A stretch of DNA of 64,000 nt from Ruminiclostridium josui JCM 17888 (GTDB taxonomy: Bacteria > Bacillota > Clostridia > Acetivibrionales > DSM-1351). The stretch spans positions 928,001 through 992,000 of the forward strand of contig NZ_JAGE01000001.1 of the NCBI RefSeq assembly GCF_000526495.1. Direction: 5' to 3'. This document shows, piece after piece, positions 42,494-55,600 of this stretch; position 1 is the stretch's first letter; every line of letters starts with the position of its first letter. Both the position numbers and the translations under genes were made by a program. Under the pieces are notes generated by a model. That model saw only the letters and a program-made list of their open reading frames with translations, did no database searches and was not told where the DNA came from.

Positions 42494-43573
42494 ATGACGA
42501 CGAAAATTAGAAAGAGCAAAATATCTCTACGATTAAAGCTTGCGTTGGCATCCATTATAATCCTTTTTATTTCCTGTGGAATCGCGTATTTTATAGTATT
42601 TATGGGCTTTTCCTACCTATACAGCGGTCCAATTACCAGTACAGTTGCACTATATATGTGCCTTATTACTTGTGCCATAACCATGATTTTGGGTGGTGTG
42701 GCACTTTGGCATTCAGCCTCCTATATAATGAACCCTATTGTTGAAATTAGTAAAGGAATACAAAAGGTAGCCGAGGGTGACTTTACAGTACAATTATCAT
42801 TTAATAATATTCATAGAAGAAAAAACGAGTTATATTCAGATGAAATTGATGTAATGGCAGAAAATTTTAACAAAATGACACGGGAATTAAATGGAATGGA
42901 CTATATGCGAAAGGATTTTATGAGCAATGTATCCCATGAAATTAAGACGCCTGTTGCAGCAATTGCAGGTTTTTCAGAGATGCTGTTGGATGGAGGCCTT
43001 AGTGAACAAGAACAAAAGGAATACCTTTCATATATCTATCAGGAATCACAAAGACTTTCTCGTATGAGTGAAAACATGCTTCATATGTCCAGATTGGATA
43101 ATCAGAATATCGTGGACTTAAAACAGGAAGTCAAGGTGGATGAACAAATTAGGCGTTGTATAATCCTTCTGGAGGAAAAGTGGTGTGATAAAGATATTCA
43201 ATATGAACTTGATCTTGAAAAATGCAGTATGGCAAGTAACTATGACTTACTCTTTCAGTTGTGGACTAATCTAATTGATAATGCCATAAAATATTCAGGT
43301 AAAAAGTGTACCATATGGATTGCAACCAAGGTTATAGACAATTTTCTTAAGTTTACAATCAGGGACGAAGGAATAGGAATATCAAAAGAAAAATTAAGTA
43401 AAATATATGATAAATTCTATCAGTGTGATGAATCACACAAAAGGCTTGGTAATGGGCTGGGTCTATCCATAGTAAAAAGGATTATTGAATTACTAAATGG
43501 CAATATTTTGTGTGAAAGTGAAGTAGGTGTAGGAACGACTATGACCGTTATATTGCCCATTCAAAAATTTTGA
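42494..43573 (+). CDS. Sensor histidine kinase
   Basis: A 359-residue membrane kinase. Two helices (~18-42 and ~53-78) enclose a very short outside loop, so it has little extracytoplasmic sensing domain. A HAMP-like linker follows (NPIVEISKGIQKVAEGDF). The phospho-acceptor His is in FMSNVSHEIKTPVAAIAGFS. ATPase boxes are NLIDNAIKYS, RDEGIGISKEKL and LGNGLGLSIVKRI. Kinases with such small loops commonly get their signal through a partner ABC transporter, which fits the operon. Confidence 0.92.
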   Translation: MTTKIRKSKISLRLKLALASIIILFISCGIAYFIVFMGFSYLYSGPITSTVALYMCLITCAITMILGGVALWHSASYIMNPIVEISKGIQKVAEGDFTVQLSFNNIHRRKNELYSDEIDVMAENFNKMTRELNGMDYMRKDFMSNVSHEIKTPVAAIAGFSEMLLDGGLSEQEQKEYLSYIYQESQRLSRMSENMLHMSRLDNQNIVDLKQEVKVDEQIRRCIILLEEKWCDKDIQYELDLEKCSMASNYDLLFQLWTNLIDNAIKYSGKKCTIWIATKVIDNFLKFTIRDEGIGISKEKLSKIYDKFYQCDESHKRLGNGLGLSIVKRIIELLNGNILCESEVGVGTTMTVILPIQKF

Positions 43574-43585
43574 TGTGGAATGTAT

Positions 43586-43633
43586 GAATTGGCTGATACC
43601 CTCGTCCTAAAACACTGGAATATCAGCCAATTC
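43586..43633. terminator. Hairpin between histidine kinase and megasynthase
   Basis: A perfect 13-bp stem (GAATTGGCTGATA at 43586-43598, TATCAGCCAATTC at 43621-43633) with a 22-base loop, placed between the convergent ends of the two genes. No strong T-run, so termination strength is uncertain. Confidence 0.55.
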
Positions 43634-43684
43634 TGCAAACAGTATCTAATTTTTCGTCCCAAATGCTATTTAAACCACAATTGA

Positions 43685-46600
43685 TTACTTCTTATTAGAA
43701 TATAGTTTTGAACAAAAATCTATAATTGGTGTAACTGATTTTGGCTCATTAAGAAGCATCATATGATTTGGTGCATCTACATCCATTATCTTTAAATTAG
43801 ATAGTTGGTTTTTCCACTCAGTCCAATAGTTTACATGGTCAAAGGAAAATTCATCTCTAGTAACAGTTAGGTATGGTTTTAAATTACCTTCAAACAATCC
43901 TCCGCCATTTCTAAAGTAAAAGCAATCAATATTTTGCTGATTAATTATAGGCGTTATTTTGTATTTTTCCAATTCATAAGCAAGCTGAACCTTTACGTTC
44001 TGATTAAGCAGAACATCTAGTTGACTTTCTGTCTTAGACAAACCATGGGCTTTTGCCAATTCTATGATTTGCTTGAAAAATTCTTCATCACTTACGTCTA
44101 TATTCAACTCATCCCTATGAATAAGGGTTTTCTCTAATTCCCCATGATTCTGCAAAACTGAAGAAAGCAGCATCATATTGACTGTTTGAAAAATAATATT
44201 TTTAACTGCATTTTTGTTGAACCCGGTTAAGCTCTCCTGGAATGTATTGTCAGGCGAATCTATCATCACAAGGGTACTAACTGTCTGACCGAGTTCTTGA
44301 AGTTGACGTGTTATTTCATACGCTAAAATACCTCCCATACAAAACCCGCCTATATCATAAGGCCCCTCAGGTTGTATGGTCTGTATTATATGTGTATAAT
44401 ATGAAGCCATTGCATATATCCCATGAAGAGGTGTATGATTAGTCATCCATCCCCGGGCTTGAATGCCGAAAAATGGTCTCTCTATATTTTCTCCGATTAA
44501 TTTATATGCCTCCACGCCTCCTAGAGCCCCATGAATCCAGAATATAGGGGTTCCATAAGAGCTTTTATTCAGGTGAATAAGTTCCGGAAATCCTGTCCAA
44601 GCAGTCGGCATTATTCTATTTGTGTTTACTTCCTTCATCACTGGGTCGCTTTTTGCGAATTCAGCAGACATATCTATAATATCCTGTAATGTTCTGCATT
44701 TCTGTAATCCAGTGAGATTAATTGCCGGAGCTATCCTGGTTTGCAATTGCTGCAACAACGGCATCAGCATTATTGAATCAATTCCATACTGCTCTACAGG
44801 TACATTTAACTTCATTTTCGAAGCTTCAATTTTCAGTAAATTAGATACTATATCTACTATATACTCTGACAGGGATATTTCTTCACTAAAATGCTCATTG
44901 CCCTCAAGCAATTTAATTGCTTTTTGCGGTTCTAATTCATTGGTTTGTTCAGAGCCAATCCAATAAAGCTGCTTTTCAAATGGATAGTTTGGCACAGATA
45001 TCTTACGAGTTTTTTCCCCTTCATGTAATGCTTCCCATGGGATATCGTTTCCGTTAACCCAATAAAGTGCAAGTTTTTCAGGATCCTTTTCTTCTAAAAG
45101 TGCTTGTAACATGATATCCCCTATTTTTCCTGAAAACAGTCCATTTAGCTGTTCTTCCAAAATTCCTTCAAATATTTTCTGTGTATTCCCCTTTAAATCC
45201 TTATCCGTAGCCTGTCCTAAATATTGTCTAAGGGCTTTGACCAAATCTTCATGGTTTCTTACTACCATTGCCAATCGCACTTCCATCGCCTGACGGCCTG
45301 TTTGAAGTGTATATTCCAAATCCAAAAGAGAATACTCTTGCTGTGATTGCACAAACTCTAACAACTGTTTAGAAGCAGCTAATAACCGTTCTTTATTTTT
45401 TGCTGAAAGAACTATAATATGAGAAGTATTTTCAGAATAACACTGCTGAGGCTCCTCATTCTCAGGAACATATTCTTCCAGAACTACATGTGCATTCACT
45501 CCACCTAGTCCATAAGAATTAATGCTGGCACGCCTTGGGAGTTGTTTTCCTGTACTGTCCACCAGCACATCCCATTTGTGATTTTCCGATGAAATCAAGA
45601 AGGGACTTCTATCCAGAGATATATCCTCATTTATAAATCCAAATCCAGGAATTCCGGGTATTATCCGCTTTTGGAGTGCCAAAATCACTTTTAGCAGTCC
45701 TGCAAGTCCTGAAAAAATCTCTCCGTGTCCAATGCAGGGCTTTAAGCTACTAATATAGCAGTTTGGTATTGGCGAATCTTCCTGTGCTGAAGCTATAAGC
45801 TCTTGATATCCAGATTTTAAAGCATTAATTTCAATGCTATCTGCCAGTGTTCCCCCTATTCCATGAGCCTCTATATATGAAACTGTTCTAGGATCAATCC
45901 CTGCTGAGCGGTACGCCTGCATCATAGCAGTTTTCATACCAGATGCGTTGGGTGCAAACAAGGAAACTCCTTTACCACCATGGGCTACGGATGTTCCTTT
46001 TACTACAGCATAAATTCTATCATTATCAGCAATAGCTTTTGATAAAGGTTTTATAATTATTGCTCCAACTCCTTCACTTCTTACGAAACCATCAGCATCT
46101 TTCTGGAATGATTTTGATTTCCCTTCCTTACTTAAAAGATTCGCTGACTCAAGGTTAATAAATCCCACTGGAGACAAAAGCAGATTAACTGCTCCTATTA
46201 TAGCCTGCTCGCATTCGTGATTCTTAATTGATTGAATTGCACGATGTAGAGCAACCATAGCTGAGGAGCATCCTGTTTCACAGCATTCACTAGGTCCGCT
46301 CAGATTTAATATATAAGAAATGCGGTTGGCCATCATTGATGGTGATGAATTAGCAGATAAACTCATACTATCTGATGTATTAGCCCCCATTTTTCCACCC
46401 CTGTAGTCACTAGGAGTCGCAGCAATAAATACTCCTGTTGATATGCCAGGCAATGCCTTTGGATTAATACCGGCATCTTCTATTGCGTACCAGATATATG
46501 TCAGCAAAAGACGTTGTTCAGGGCAAATATATTCTGCTTCTTTAGGTGAAATTCCAAAAAATAGCGGATCAAATTCTGCTACTCCACTAATAAAGCCTCC

Positions 46601-49600
46601 CCGCTTGCTCTGCATAGCTTCCATTTCATCTTTATAATCGCTATACCAATGTCTCCAATCTGACCAACGCTCTTGAGGAATTTCAATAATACAATCCTCT
46701 CCATTTATCAAATTATCCCAAAATTCACTTAAACTGTCACCTTTAGGGAATCTGCCACTTATTCCAATAATAGCAAAAGAGTCTTGTATCTCTTTTATCT
46801 GTTCCTGTTTTTTAACTTCTTCCGACTGTGAAAATACCTTTAATTTTGTAGTCCAATTTATCGTATTATTCAAGGCGATTTCGCTGGTCTCTGCTGCAGC
46901 CGCCGCTTCGTCCTCAATATTAGCAAGTTGAGTATCTTGTTTTATAGATGAACCTATCACCTCGCCGTACTTAGATATAATGTAATCGGCCAATTGATTA
47001 ATTGTACTGTATTCAAACATTATTGTAATATCAAGATCTATGTTCAATGCCTGACCTATTATCCTAACCAAATTAACTGCAATTATAGAATCAAGACCAT
47101 AGTCTGATAATGAATCTCCATAACCAATTTTGTCCATATCAACCTTTAATGTTTCTGAAATCTTCTGGGCTATGGTAAGTTTTATATAGTCCTCAAGCTT
47201 ATTTGATTTGAAGGAACCTCTTTTCTCCTTTTTACTCATTGCAGTTTCTACGGTTTTTTCGTTATGCGATTTTTTATCTGCCTGTACTTTGCTTACAACT
47301 TTTATATTACCCGTTTCAGAGTTTCCTACCTGTTTTTGGCGAACTATTCCATCGCTTTTTGCAGCAATAATTTGCTGCAAAAAGTTCAAGGATTTTTCAA
47401 AAGGACGTAAGAATGAATGAAAACCTTCCTCTTCCAATAATCTATACCAAGTTTCAGTTGCTAGTCCAGGGCATCCTGGTATACGCAAAATTGGGTCCTC
47501 ATACATCCACCATCCGTCTAATAGTCCAAATGTCAAATGGCTGAACAAATTGTTGCTACTTATTTCATTAAGCAGTATCAAACCATTTTTCTTTAGTACT
47601 GCCTTAGCATTGCGCATAGTTTCCCTGATATTTTTTGTTGCATGCAAAACATTAGCAGCTATTACAATATCATATTCCCCTCCAATGATTCCTTGAGAAT
47701 CAATAGGCTGTTCAACATTAAATACTTTATAGGTCAAATAAGGATTATTAGCTCCATATTCTTTTTCTGCATGTAATAAAAACGCCTTGGATATATCTGT
47801 ATAGCAGTATTCTTCTATATTATTCTGATATTTTCTAAGCTTTTCTAACACCACTGCACTTGTTCCGCCAGTACCTGCGCCAATCTCTATTATCTTAAGC
47901 TTTGACTGAGAGTCCTGAAGGAGCCTTTCTTCAATGTAAGCAACAACTGTGTTAGCTAATATTTCATTAAAGAAGTGTCCGGCTATATTATTTTTATAAA
48001 CCGCCTCCACAAATTCTACTGACGAATCTGGAAACATTGCTTCAGTAGCTAGCATTTTACCAGTTAAAATGTCCGGTAAAGCTCTCAAGGTTTTCTCTAC
48101 CAAAACAGCTTGTGCCTTCATTTCTGGTTCTTCCCACCATGAAACCTTTTTAATCTCCCATTCTTTCCATAAGGTTTCAATATCCAAAGCAGCGTATTCT
48201 TTTGCAGAATATGTGCCTTCATTATATGTAATATAGCCTGCCTGTATTAAAAGCCTGATACTTTCTTCCAGCCAGCGTTCAAATACAGTGCCTGGTTTAA
48301 TTTTAGTCTTTAACGTATCAAATGATTGACCTTTTCCTACAAATAATCCTATATTCTGCAATTGAACCGATAGTAATTTATATAACAGCTCATCCATCTC
48401 TTTCATTTCTACATCTATTTTTTTCAGCTGCTTTGCAGGCAATTTAGGTATCAGAATCCTATCCTTCAGCTTCTGCATATCTAAAGCCGCATCCCTGGTG
48501 TAAATTGTACATAAATCCTTTGATATACTCATTCCTCTCATACCTGAAGGAGAGGTTGTTTTCACAAAGGATATCTGCTGCATTGGTCCGGCCAGCAGCC
48601 TGTCCAAGACATCAGCAGCCTCCTGTGGTTCAATCAAGCCTATACCTGCCTGCGCAAGCCGGTCTTTGTCCTTTACATTGTTAAAGAAATATCCCCAATT
48701 TACTACTTTTACAGCACATTTTAATTCCTGTGCCAACTGATGTGCAAATGCATCCTCAAAGACACAACATGAAGAATACGGGCTTTGCCCCGGTGCCATA
48801 AGGTATGAATTAATAGAGGAAAAGAAAAGCATAAAATCTAACGGTTCTTTTTGGAACACCCGAGCTAAATTCACACATACATTAATCTTTGAGGAAAGTA
48901 CCTCCTGAAATATCTCCTCATCTATTTTTGAAATGGAGCCACCTAAGAAGACCTGAGCCGAATGAACTACACCGGAAATCTCAGGGTATTGCTGTTTAAT
49001 CTTATCATAAGCTTGTTGAAGAGATTGTATCCTTGCAGCATCAGCGGAAATATATATAGGCTCTGATCCTATTTTTGATAATCTGTCTATTTTTGCTTGA
49101 ATAGCCTCATCCTTAACTCGTCGTCCAATCCAAATGATTTTTGCATTGTATGTACGAATCATGCATTCACTCCAAGCTTCACCAATGCTTCCCGCTCCTC
49201 CTATAACAACATATACACCTTTATTTTTAAACAAGGTCTCCTCTTGAGGCAGATTTTTAATCTGAACCAGCTGCTGCCTATACCACTGATTACCTCGATA
49301 AATCAGGGCAGTTCCTCGAGAATCCGGAGTCATGGTGAAAATATCTTCCAAAGGCCAACTACACTCGGCTTCCATATCAACAAGCCTTACTTTCCAATTG
49401 AAATACTCTTTCGCCATTGAACCTATAAACCCGTGCAGGCTAGCATGAGTAGGATTTATCTTTTCATTTTTATTTATTGCCTGGGTTTGACAAGTAATCA
49501 AAGTCCAGTTTATGTCTTTACTATCATACCCCAGTTTAAGCAAGGCTTTTACTAGTCTGAATACTTGGATAACCCCGAATTTTTGTCCGTCTATTATACA

Positions 49601-52600
49601 GTTATCCATGGCTGAAGGTAAAATTTCCAAAGGGAAAATGCAGATTAAATGTTCAATAGAACCATATGTATTCAACTTTTCAGCCATATCCTCTATATTG
49701 TCCTCTGGCTTTATATCTGATAAAGTTACAGATTTATAGTACTGGCTGATTGCTTTAATATTTTGCTCTGTTCCACCAATAACCAAAACCCTTTCGTCAG
49801 GGTTCAACTGAGTTTGGGACTTCTCAACCTGAATTACATCCCAACTCGGAAGTAATGAAATATTTCCCACCAATTGGGATGTAGGGTCTTGAGCCGGTAC
49901 AGTAGATTTCATTTCCTTATCATCCTTAGAGGATCCTCCTAAGGTTTTTGTTGAAGCCTTCTTCATTCGAACACAGAGCATACCTCTTTCGTCATACAAA
50001 TCAATATCGTACTTAACTGTCCTATCCCCAGCTGAACTACCCTCACTATAACTAATCAGTGCCCACATATCAGAAGTGCAAGTGCCTAAAACCTCCAACT
50101 CCTGCAAAGCAAAAAGCAGAGATGGCTTCAGGTCTTCCAGATTCCCTGTTGTACTTAGCATAAGTGACATGGATTGAAAAGCAGCATCTATTATACAAGG
50201 GTGAAGCGTAAATTGATTAATAGTATCATTTAGTGAGACAGGTAATTTCAGCCTTGTCAGCACTTGATTTGTCCCTGTGTAAACTTCGGTAATGCATCGA
50301 TATGAACTTCCATAACTAACACCTAATTTTTTTATCGTCCCATAGTATTCTTCAGGTGAAAATGAGATTTGTTGATATTTTAATTTCATATCAATTAAAT
50401 CCAAAGTTTGAACATCTGAACGTGAGTTCACCGTGAACAAACCCTCACTATACACTATAGGTTCCATTCCAGCTTCTTCTGATTTGCTGTAAACTTTATA
50501 TGAAACCTCTCCTGTTTCCGTTGGCAAAAGTCCAATATGAATTTTCACAGGGTCATTTCCCACTGTAATAGGTCTGGTCCAAACCACATTTTTAAGGCAT
50601 ATTACAGGCATGTTTAATTCTGACAGATCAATAGCATTTTCTACAGCTGCCCTTATCATTTCCAGATATGCTGCTCCTGGCAATATATTTTCACCGTTAA
50701 CTACATGATCCCTTAAAATAAATTCTTTATTTGTTAAAGTAGAACTAAACTTCAGTCCAGAAAAGTCTGATGTGTTCTGATGTAATAATGGATGAATACA
50801 TACTTCTCCTTTTATATTGCTATTGCACTTTTTCTGAGTATCGTCCACCCAATACCGCTCTTTGGTAAATGGGTAGGTTGGTAGAGGAATACGGCAATAT
50901 CCATCATTTATAAATAACTGTTCAAAATCAAGGTTATACCCCTGTATATATAAATCTGCTATTGTAGCCATATACTCCATATAATTTTGACCTTGATCGT
51001 TTTCAGAACAGTACTTTATACATTGGTTCCCGTAACGTTTTAAAGCGGGCTGCTCTCTAAAGTCATTCCCATCTAATTCAGATACATATACCTGTTGATG
51101 CTTACCCTTCTCCAACCACTTTTTCAACAATACTGTAAGCTCCTCTAAATTTTGGACTACACAGGCCAAGCGGTGATTAAAGTGTTTTCTCCCAAGGAGT
51201 AAGGTGTAGCTCATATCACCAGAATTCACTTTTGGATTGTTTTCACAAAACTCTACCAATCGCTCAGCTTGCCGACGAAGTTGTTCAAAGGAACGTGCAG
51301 ATAATACAATTAGGTAACCACTCTTTTCTCTATGACTCCTTTCAATCTCTGGAGCCTCCTCGATTACCATATGAGCATTTGTACCACTAAATCCGAAGGA
51401 GCTAACCACTGCCCGGCGTTTTGAATCAGGTTCTACCTCCCAGTCCCGGAGACCTGTGTTTATATAAAACGGACTATTCTCTAACTGGACAGATGGGTTA
51501 GGAGAATTAAAATGTAATGTAGGAGGAATTTTTTTGTTCTTCAATGACAAAAGAATCTTTATTACTCCTGCTACTCCCGATACAAGCTGAGTATGGCCAA
51601 TATTTGTTTTTATTGTACCTAAGGCACAATATGCTTTTCTATTAGTATAGTGGGAAAACGCTCGTGTCAATGCCTGAAATTCAATAGGATCACCTAATAC
51701 TGTACCAGTGCCATGAGCTTCTACCATTTGGATTTGCTCTGGATTTATGTCAAAAGTGTCATATACATATCTTTCTAAACGTTCCTGAGCATTCCCACTA
51801 GGCGCAGTTATTCCATTTGTGGTACCATCCTGATTTATGGCAGTTCCAGAAATAATTCCATATATATGATCTCCATGGGCTACGGCATCACTAAGACGTT
51901 TAAGAACAACAACGCCTGCTCCTTCACCAATGATAAATCCATCAGCACTTTCATCGAAGCTTTGGCAACAGCCGGTAGGTGAAAGCATTCCACCCTTATT
52001 GGCAGCTAAAAAGTTCTTTGGTGTTGATTGAACGTATACTCCTCCGGCCAAAGCCATCTCACTCTCCCCAGACCATAAGTTTTGGCAGGCAAGGTGAATG
52101 GCTACAAGGGAACTGGAACAGGCAGTATCAACGGCTATAGCCGGCCCATGCAAGTCTAGATAGTACGCAATTCTTGTAGGAATAACCGAACTCATGTTAC
52201 CCCATATTGCTTGAGCAGGTAAATCATCCCCCAGTAGTTCTTGATAATCTCCTGTAGCACAACCCACAAAAACACCACATTTTTTCCCCTGAATTGCTGC
52301 TCCCGCATAACCTGAATCTTCTAGTGCCTTCCAGCACTCTTCCAAAAAGATTCGTTGCTGTGGGTCCATATAAGCAGCCTCAAAACCTGAAATATTGAAA
52401 AATAGAGGTTCAAATAGGTCAATGCCGCTTAAGAAGCTGCCTTTTTTACAGTACTTATCATTTTCTGAAAAATAATTTGATATATCCCAACGAGTTACTT
52501 CTTCCGTCAGGTCTACTCCATTTGATATATGCTCCCACAATTGATTTACTGTTTCTGATTTAGCAAATCGTCCGCTCATACCAACTATTGCAATGGGCTC

Positions 52601-55600
52601 CCTGGATTCATTGTTATCCGCCATCTTTTTACTTGTGCTATAGCAATTATTGCAAGAAATAAAATCTTCGGAGCCAATATTATTGTCTAATGGCTCTTCT
52701 TGTTTTCCATTATAAATCAATTCACTATTAAACTCTGTTTTTTGTTTTAAAACACCAGTAATCTTATTTTTGTATTTTGACAAAATATATTTACACAGTT
52801 GATTTATCGAACTATATTCATATGTGCAGGTTACGTCCAGGTCAATTAATAAGGTATCGTTTATTGCATGAACCAAACTAATTCCTGAAATAGAGTCCAA
52901 CCCGTAGTCTGCAAAGGATTGCTCTACATCCAGTACATTATTATCTAATTTCAATGTTGCAGATAACGTTTCCATTACTACTTCTTTTACATAATCAAAT
53001 ACTATCTGATCAGATAATTCTTCCCCGGAAAATACCACTTTTGGTGCAGGACTTGCCTTGAATATCCTGTTTTTTGAGAAATATTCATCTTTTATTACAC
53101 GTTTTTCATGGCTATTTTCAGGAGTTTTATAGTTTTTCAGTGTAAAAGGATAGGTTGGCAAACTTATTTTAAAAGGTCTAACATTACCATATATCAAATT
53201 CCAATCTATACTAATACCTTTAGCCCACAGTTCTGCAATCCTCAGTAAATCACCGTTTAATAACCAATCCTTAATTAACTCTTGAGATTTCTTATCCTCA
53301 AATAATTTTACAAAGTCGGACTTTGCATCTCCATGGAAGCAATTTTCAATATTTTCATTAGAATTAATAAACTTTTCTAATTTTTCACATAATTCAGCTA
53401 TAGAATTTACAACAAAAATAACCCTGCTGTCCATTCCCTCTCTGCCGGTTTGAAGGGTATAAGCCAGAGATGCCAAATCTAAACCTGTAAATTCCTGTTT
53501 TCTAACATATGCAAGCATATCCTTTGCATATTCTTTTAGACATTCCTTGTTTCTGGCTGATATAGGAATCAAATAAGAACTACTATTATTATATTTACTC
53601 TGTTTGGATTCTCCATTCCTCTTGTATTCTTCCATAATGGTGTGAACATTTGTACCCCCAATTCCAAAGGAACTCACTGCTGCTCTACGTGGAAAAGGTA
53701 CATTGTCCCATCTCGTCAGCTTATCTACAACATAAAATGGTGAATTATTAAAATCAAAATTAGGATTTGGAATTTTATAATTAAGAGTTTGGGGAATTTC
53801 TTCATTATATAAGCTTAGTGCTACCTTAATGCATCCCACAAGACCTGCTGCTGTGTCAAGGTGTCCAATATTGGTTTTAACGGAGCCAATTCCGCAGAAC
53901 TGTTTCTTTGCAGTATACTTTCTGTATGCATCATCCAATGCTGATAGTTCAACAGGATCTCCTAGTTTTGTACCTGTTCCATGGGCTTCAATATAGCTTA
54001 TCGTTTCGGGATTTACACCAGTCATATTAATTGCTTTTTGAATCACTTCACTCTGACCCTTAATTCCTGGAGCATAAAATCCTACTTTATCAGCTCCGTC
54101 ATTATTAACAGCAACCCCTCTTATAATGGCATAAATATTATCCTTGTCTTTTATAGCGTCCACTGCCTTCTTGACGAGAATAACTGCAACTCCATCCCCA
54201 CCTACTATCCCGTCTGCTGAGGCGTCAAAAGTCTTTACATGACCATCGCTGGAAAAATTCATTCCACCCTGATGCATATATCCTGATGTGGTAAATATTG
54301 AGCAGCCGCCAACCAGCGCATATTTTGCATCATCAACCATCAGGCTCTGATAAGCAAGATTTAATCCTGCCAATGAAGAAGAACAGTTTGTCTGGACAAA
54401 AAGGCTTGGTCCTTTTAACCCTAATTTATAGGATATCATTGTGGCTATAGTGCCGCCTTGGGCATAAATCCTTGATGAATACCCCATAGAGTCTCCCATT
54501 ATCTCATCCGTCCCTACAAACTGTTGGGGATTGGTACTGGTACTCATAAATACACTTGTATTTGGAATTTGCTTTGAGATGTATCCAGCATCCTCTATGG
54601 CTTTCCATGAATGAAGAAGCAGCATCCTTGCTTGAGGATCCATAAGTTCTGCATCCTTTGGAGAAATATTGAAAAATTCCGCATCAAATAAATCCTTTCC
54701 ATCAATACATCCTTGAACAGGAATAAAATCCGGCTTATTGATAATATCATCAGACAGCCCTGCTTCTATAAGTTCTTCTCTGCTAAAAACTTTGAAGCAT
54801 TCTTTTCCCGATCTTATATTTTCCCAAAATTCATAGTGATTTTTTGCACCAGGGACACAAACAGAAATTCCTATAATGGCCAGGCTATCATTGTAATATT
54901 CAGGATATTCGGAGTAAGAATCAGAATAATCCATCTTTTTGTCTACCCTGTTCAAATCAGTATTTGTATTAGTCTCGGTAGTCAATAGCGATACCCCTTC
55001 TGATGTAACCGTTGTCACATGCTCACTTAATTCTTTTATGTTGGAATATTTAAATAATACTGTGACATTAAGATTAATTCCTAATTCCTCATTTATCCTA
55101 TCTATGACCATCACAGCTAAAATAGAATCTCCGCCTATTTGGAAAAAGCCGTCTTTTGCGCTTATTTCGTCAATTTTGAGAGTTTCCTTCCATATTTTTA
55201 ATATCCTTTCTTCTATTTGAGACTGTGGCAGGGCAATCTCTTCTGTTCTTACCACCTTAATTTTGCGACTCATCAAATCCTTTCTGTCAATTTTACCACT
55301 CAGAGTCAGTGGCATTGATTCAATTTCTATAAAGAAAGCAGGTATCATGTAATCCGGCAAACGTACTTTCAGGTGGTTCCGTAATATTTCTGTACTAATG
55401 GGATTTCCATGTTCTTCATTTGATGAATTTTTACGTACATAGTAGGCAACAAGATGCTTTATTTCTTCCTGCTCTTTTAAAACTACAGCACATTCCTGAA
55501 TTTCTGGATGAGACCTAAGCTGAGTTTCAATCTCACCCAATTCAATACGGAATCCATGGAATTTTACCTGATAATCGATTCGGCCTAGGAACTCAATATT

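Noticed and set aside
48100-50100. Possible acyltransferase domain inside the megasynthase
   Set aside because: I looked for a GHSxG active site after each KS and found none; the post-KS segments look like trans-AT linkers and the region here is DH, KR and methyltransferase.
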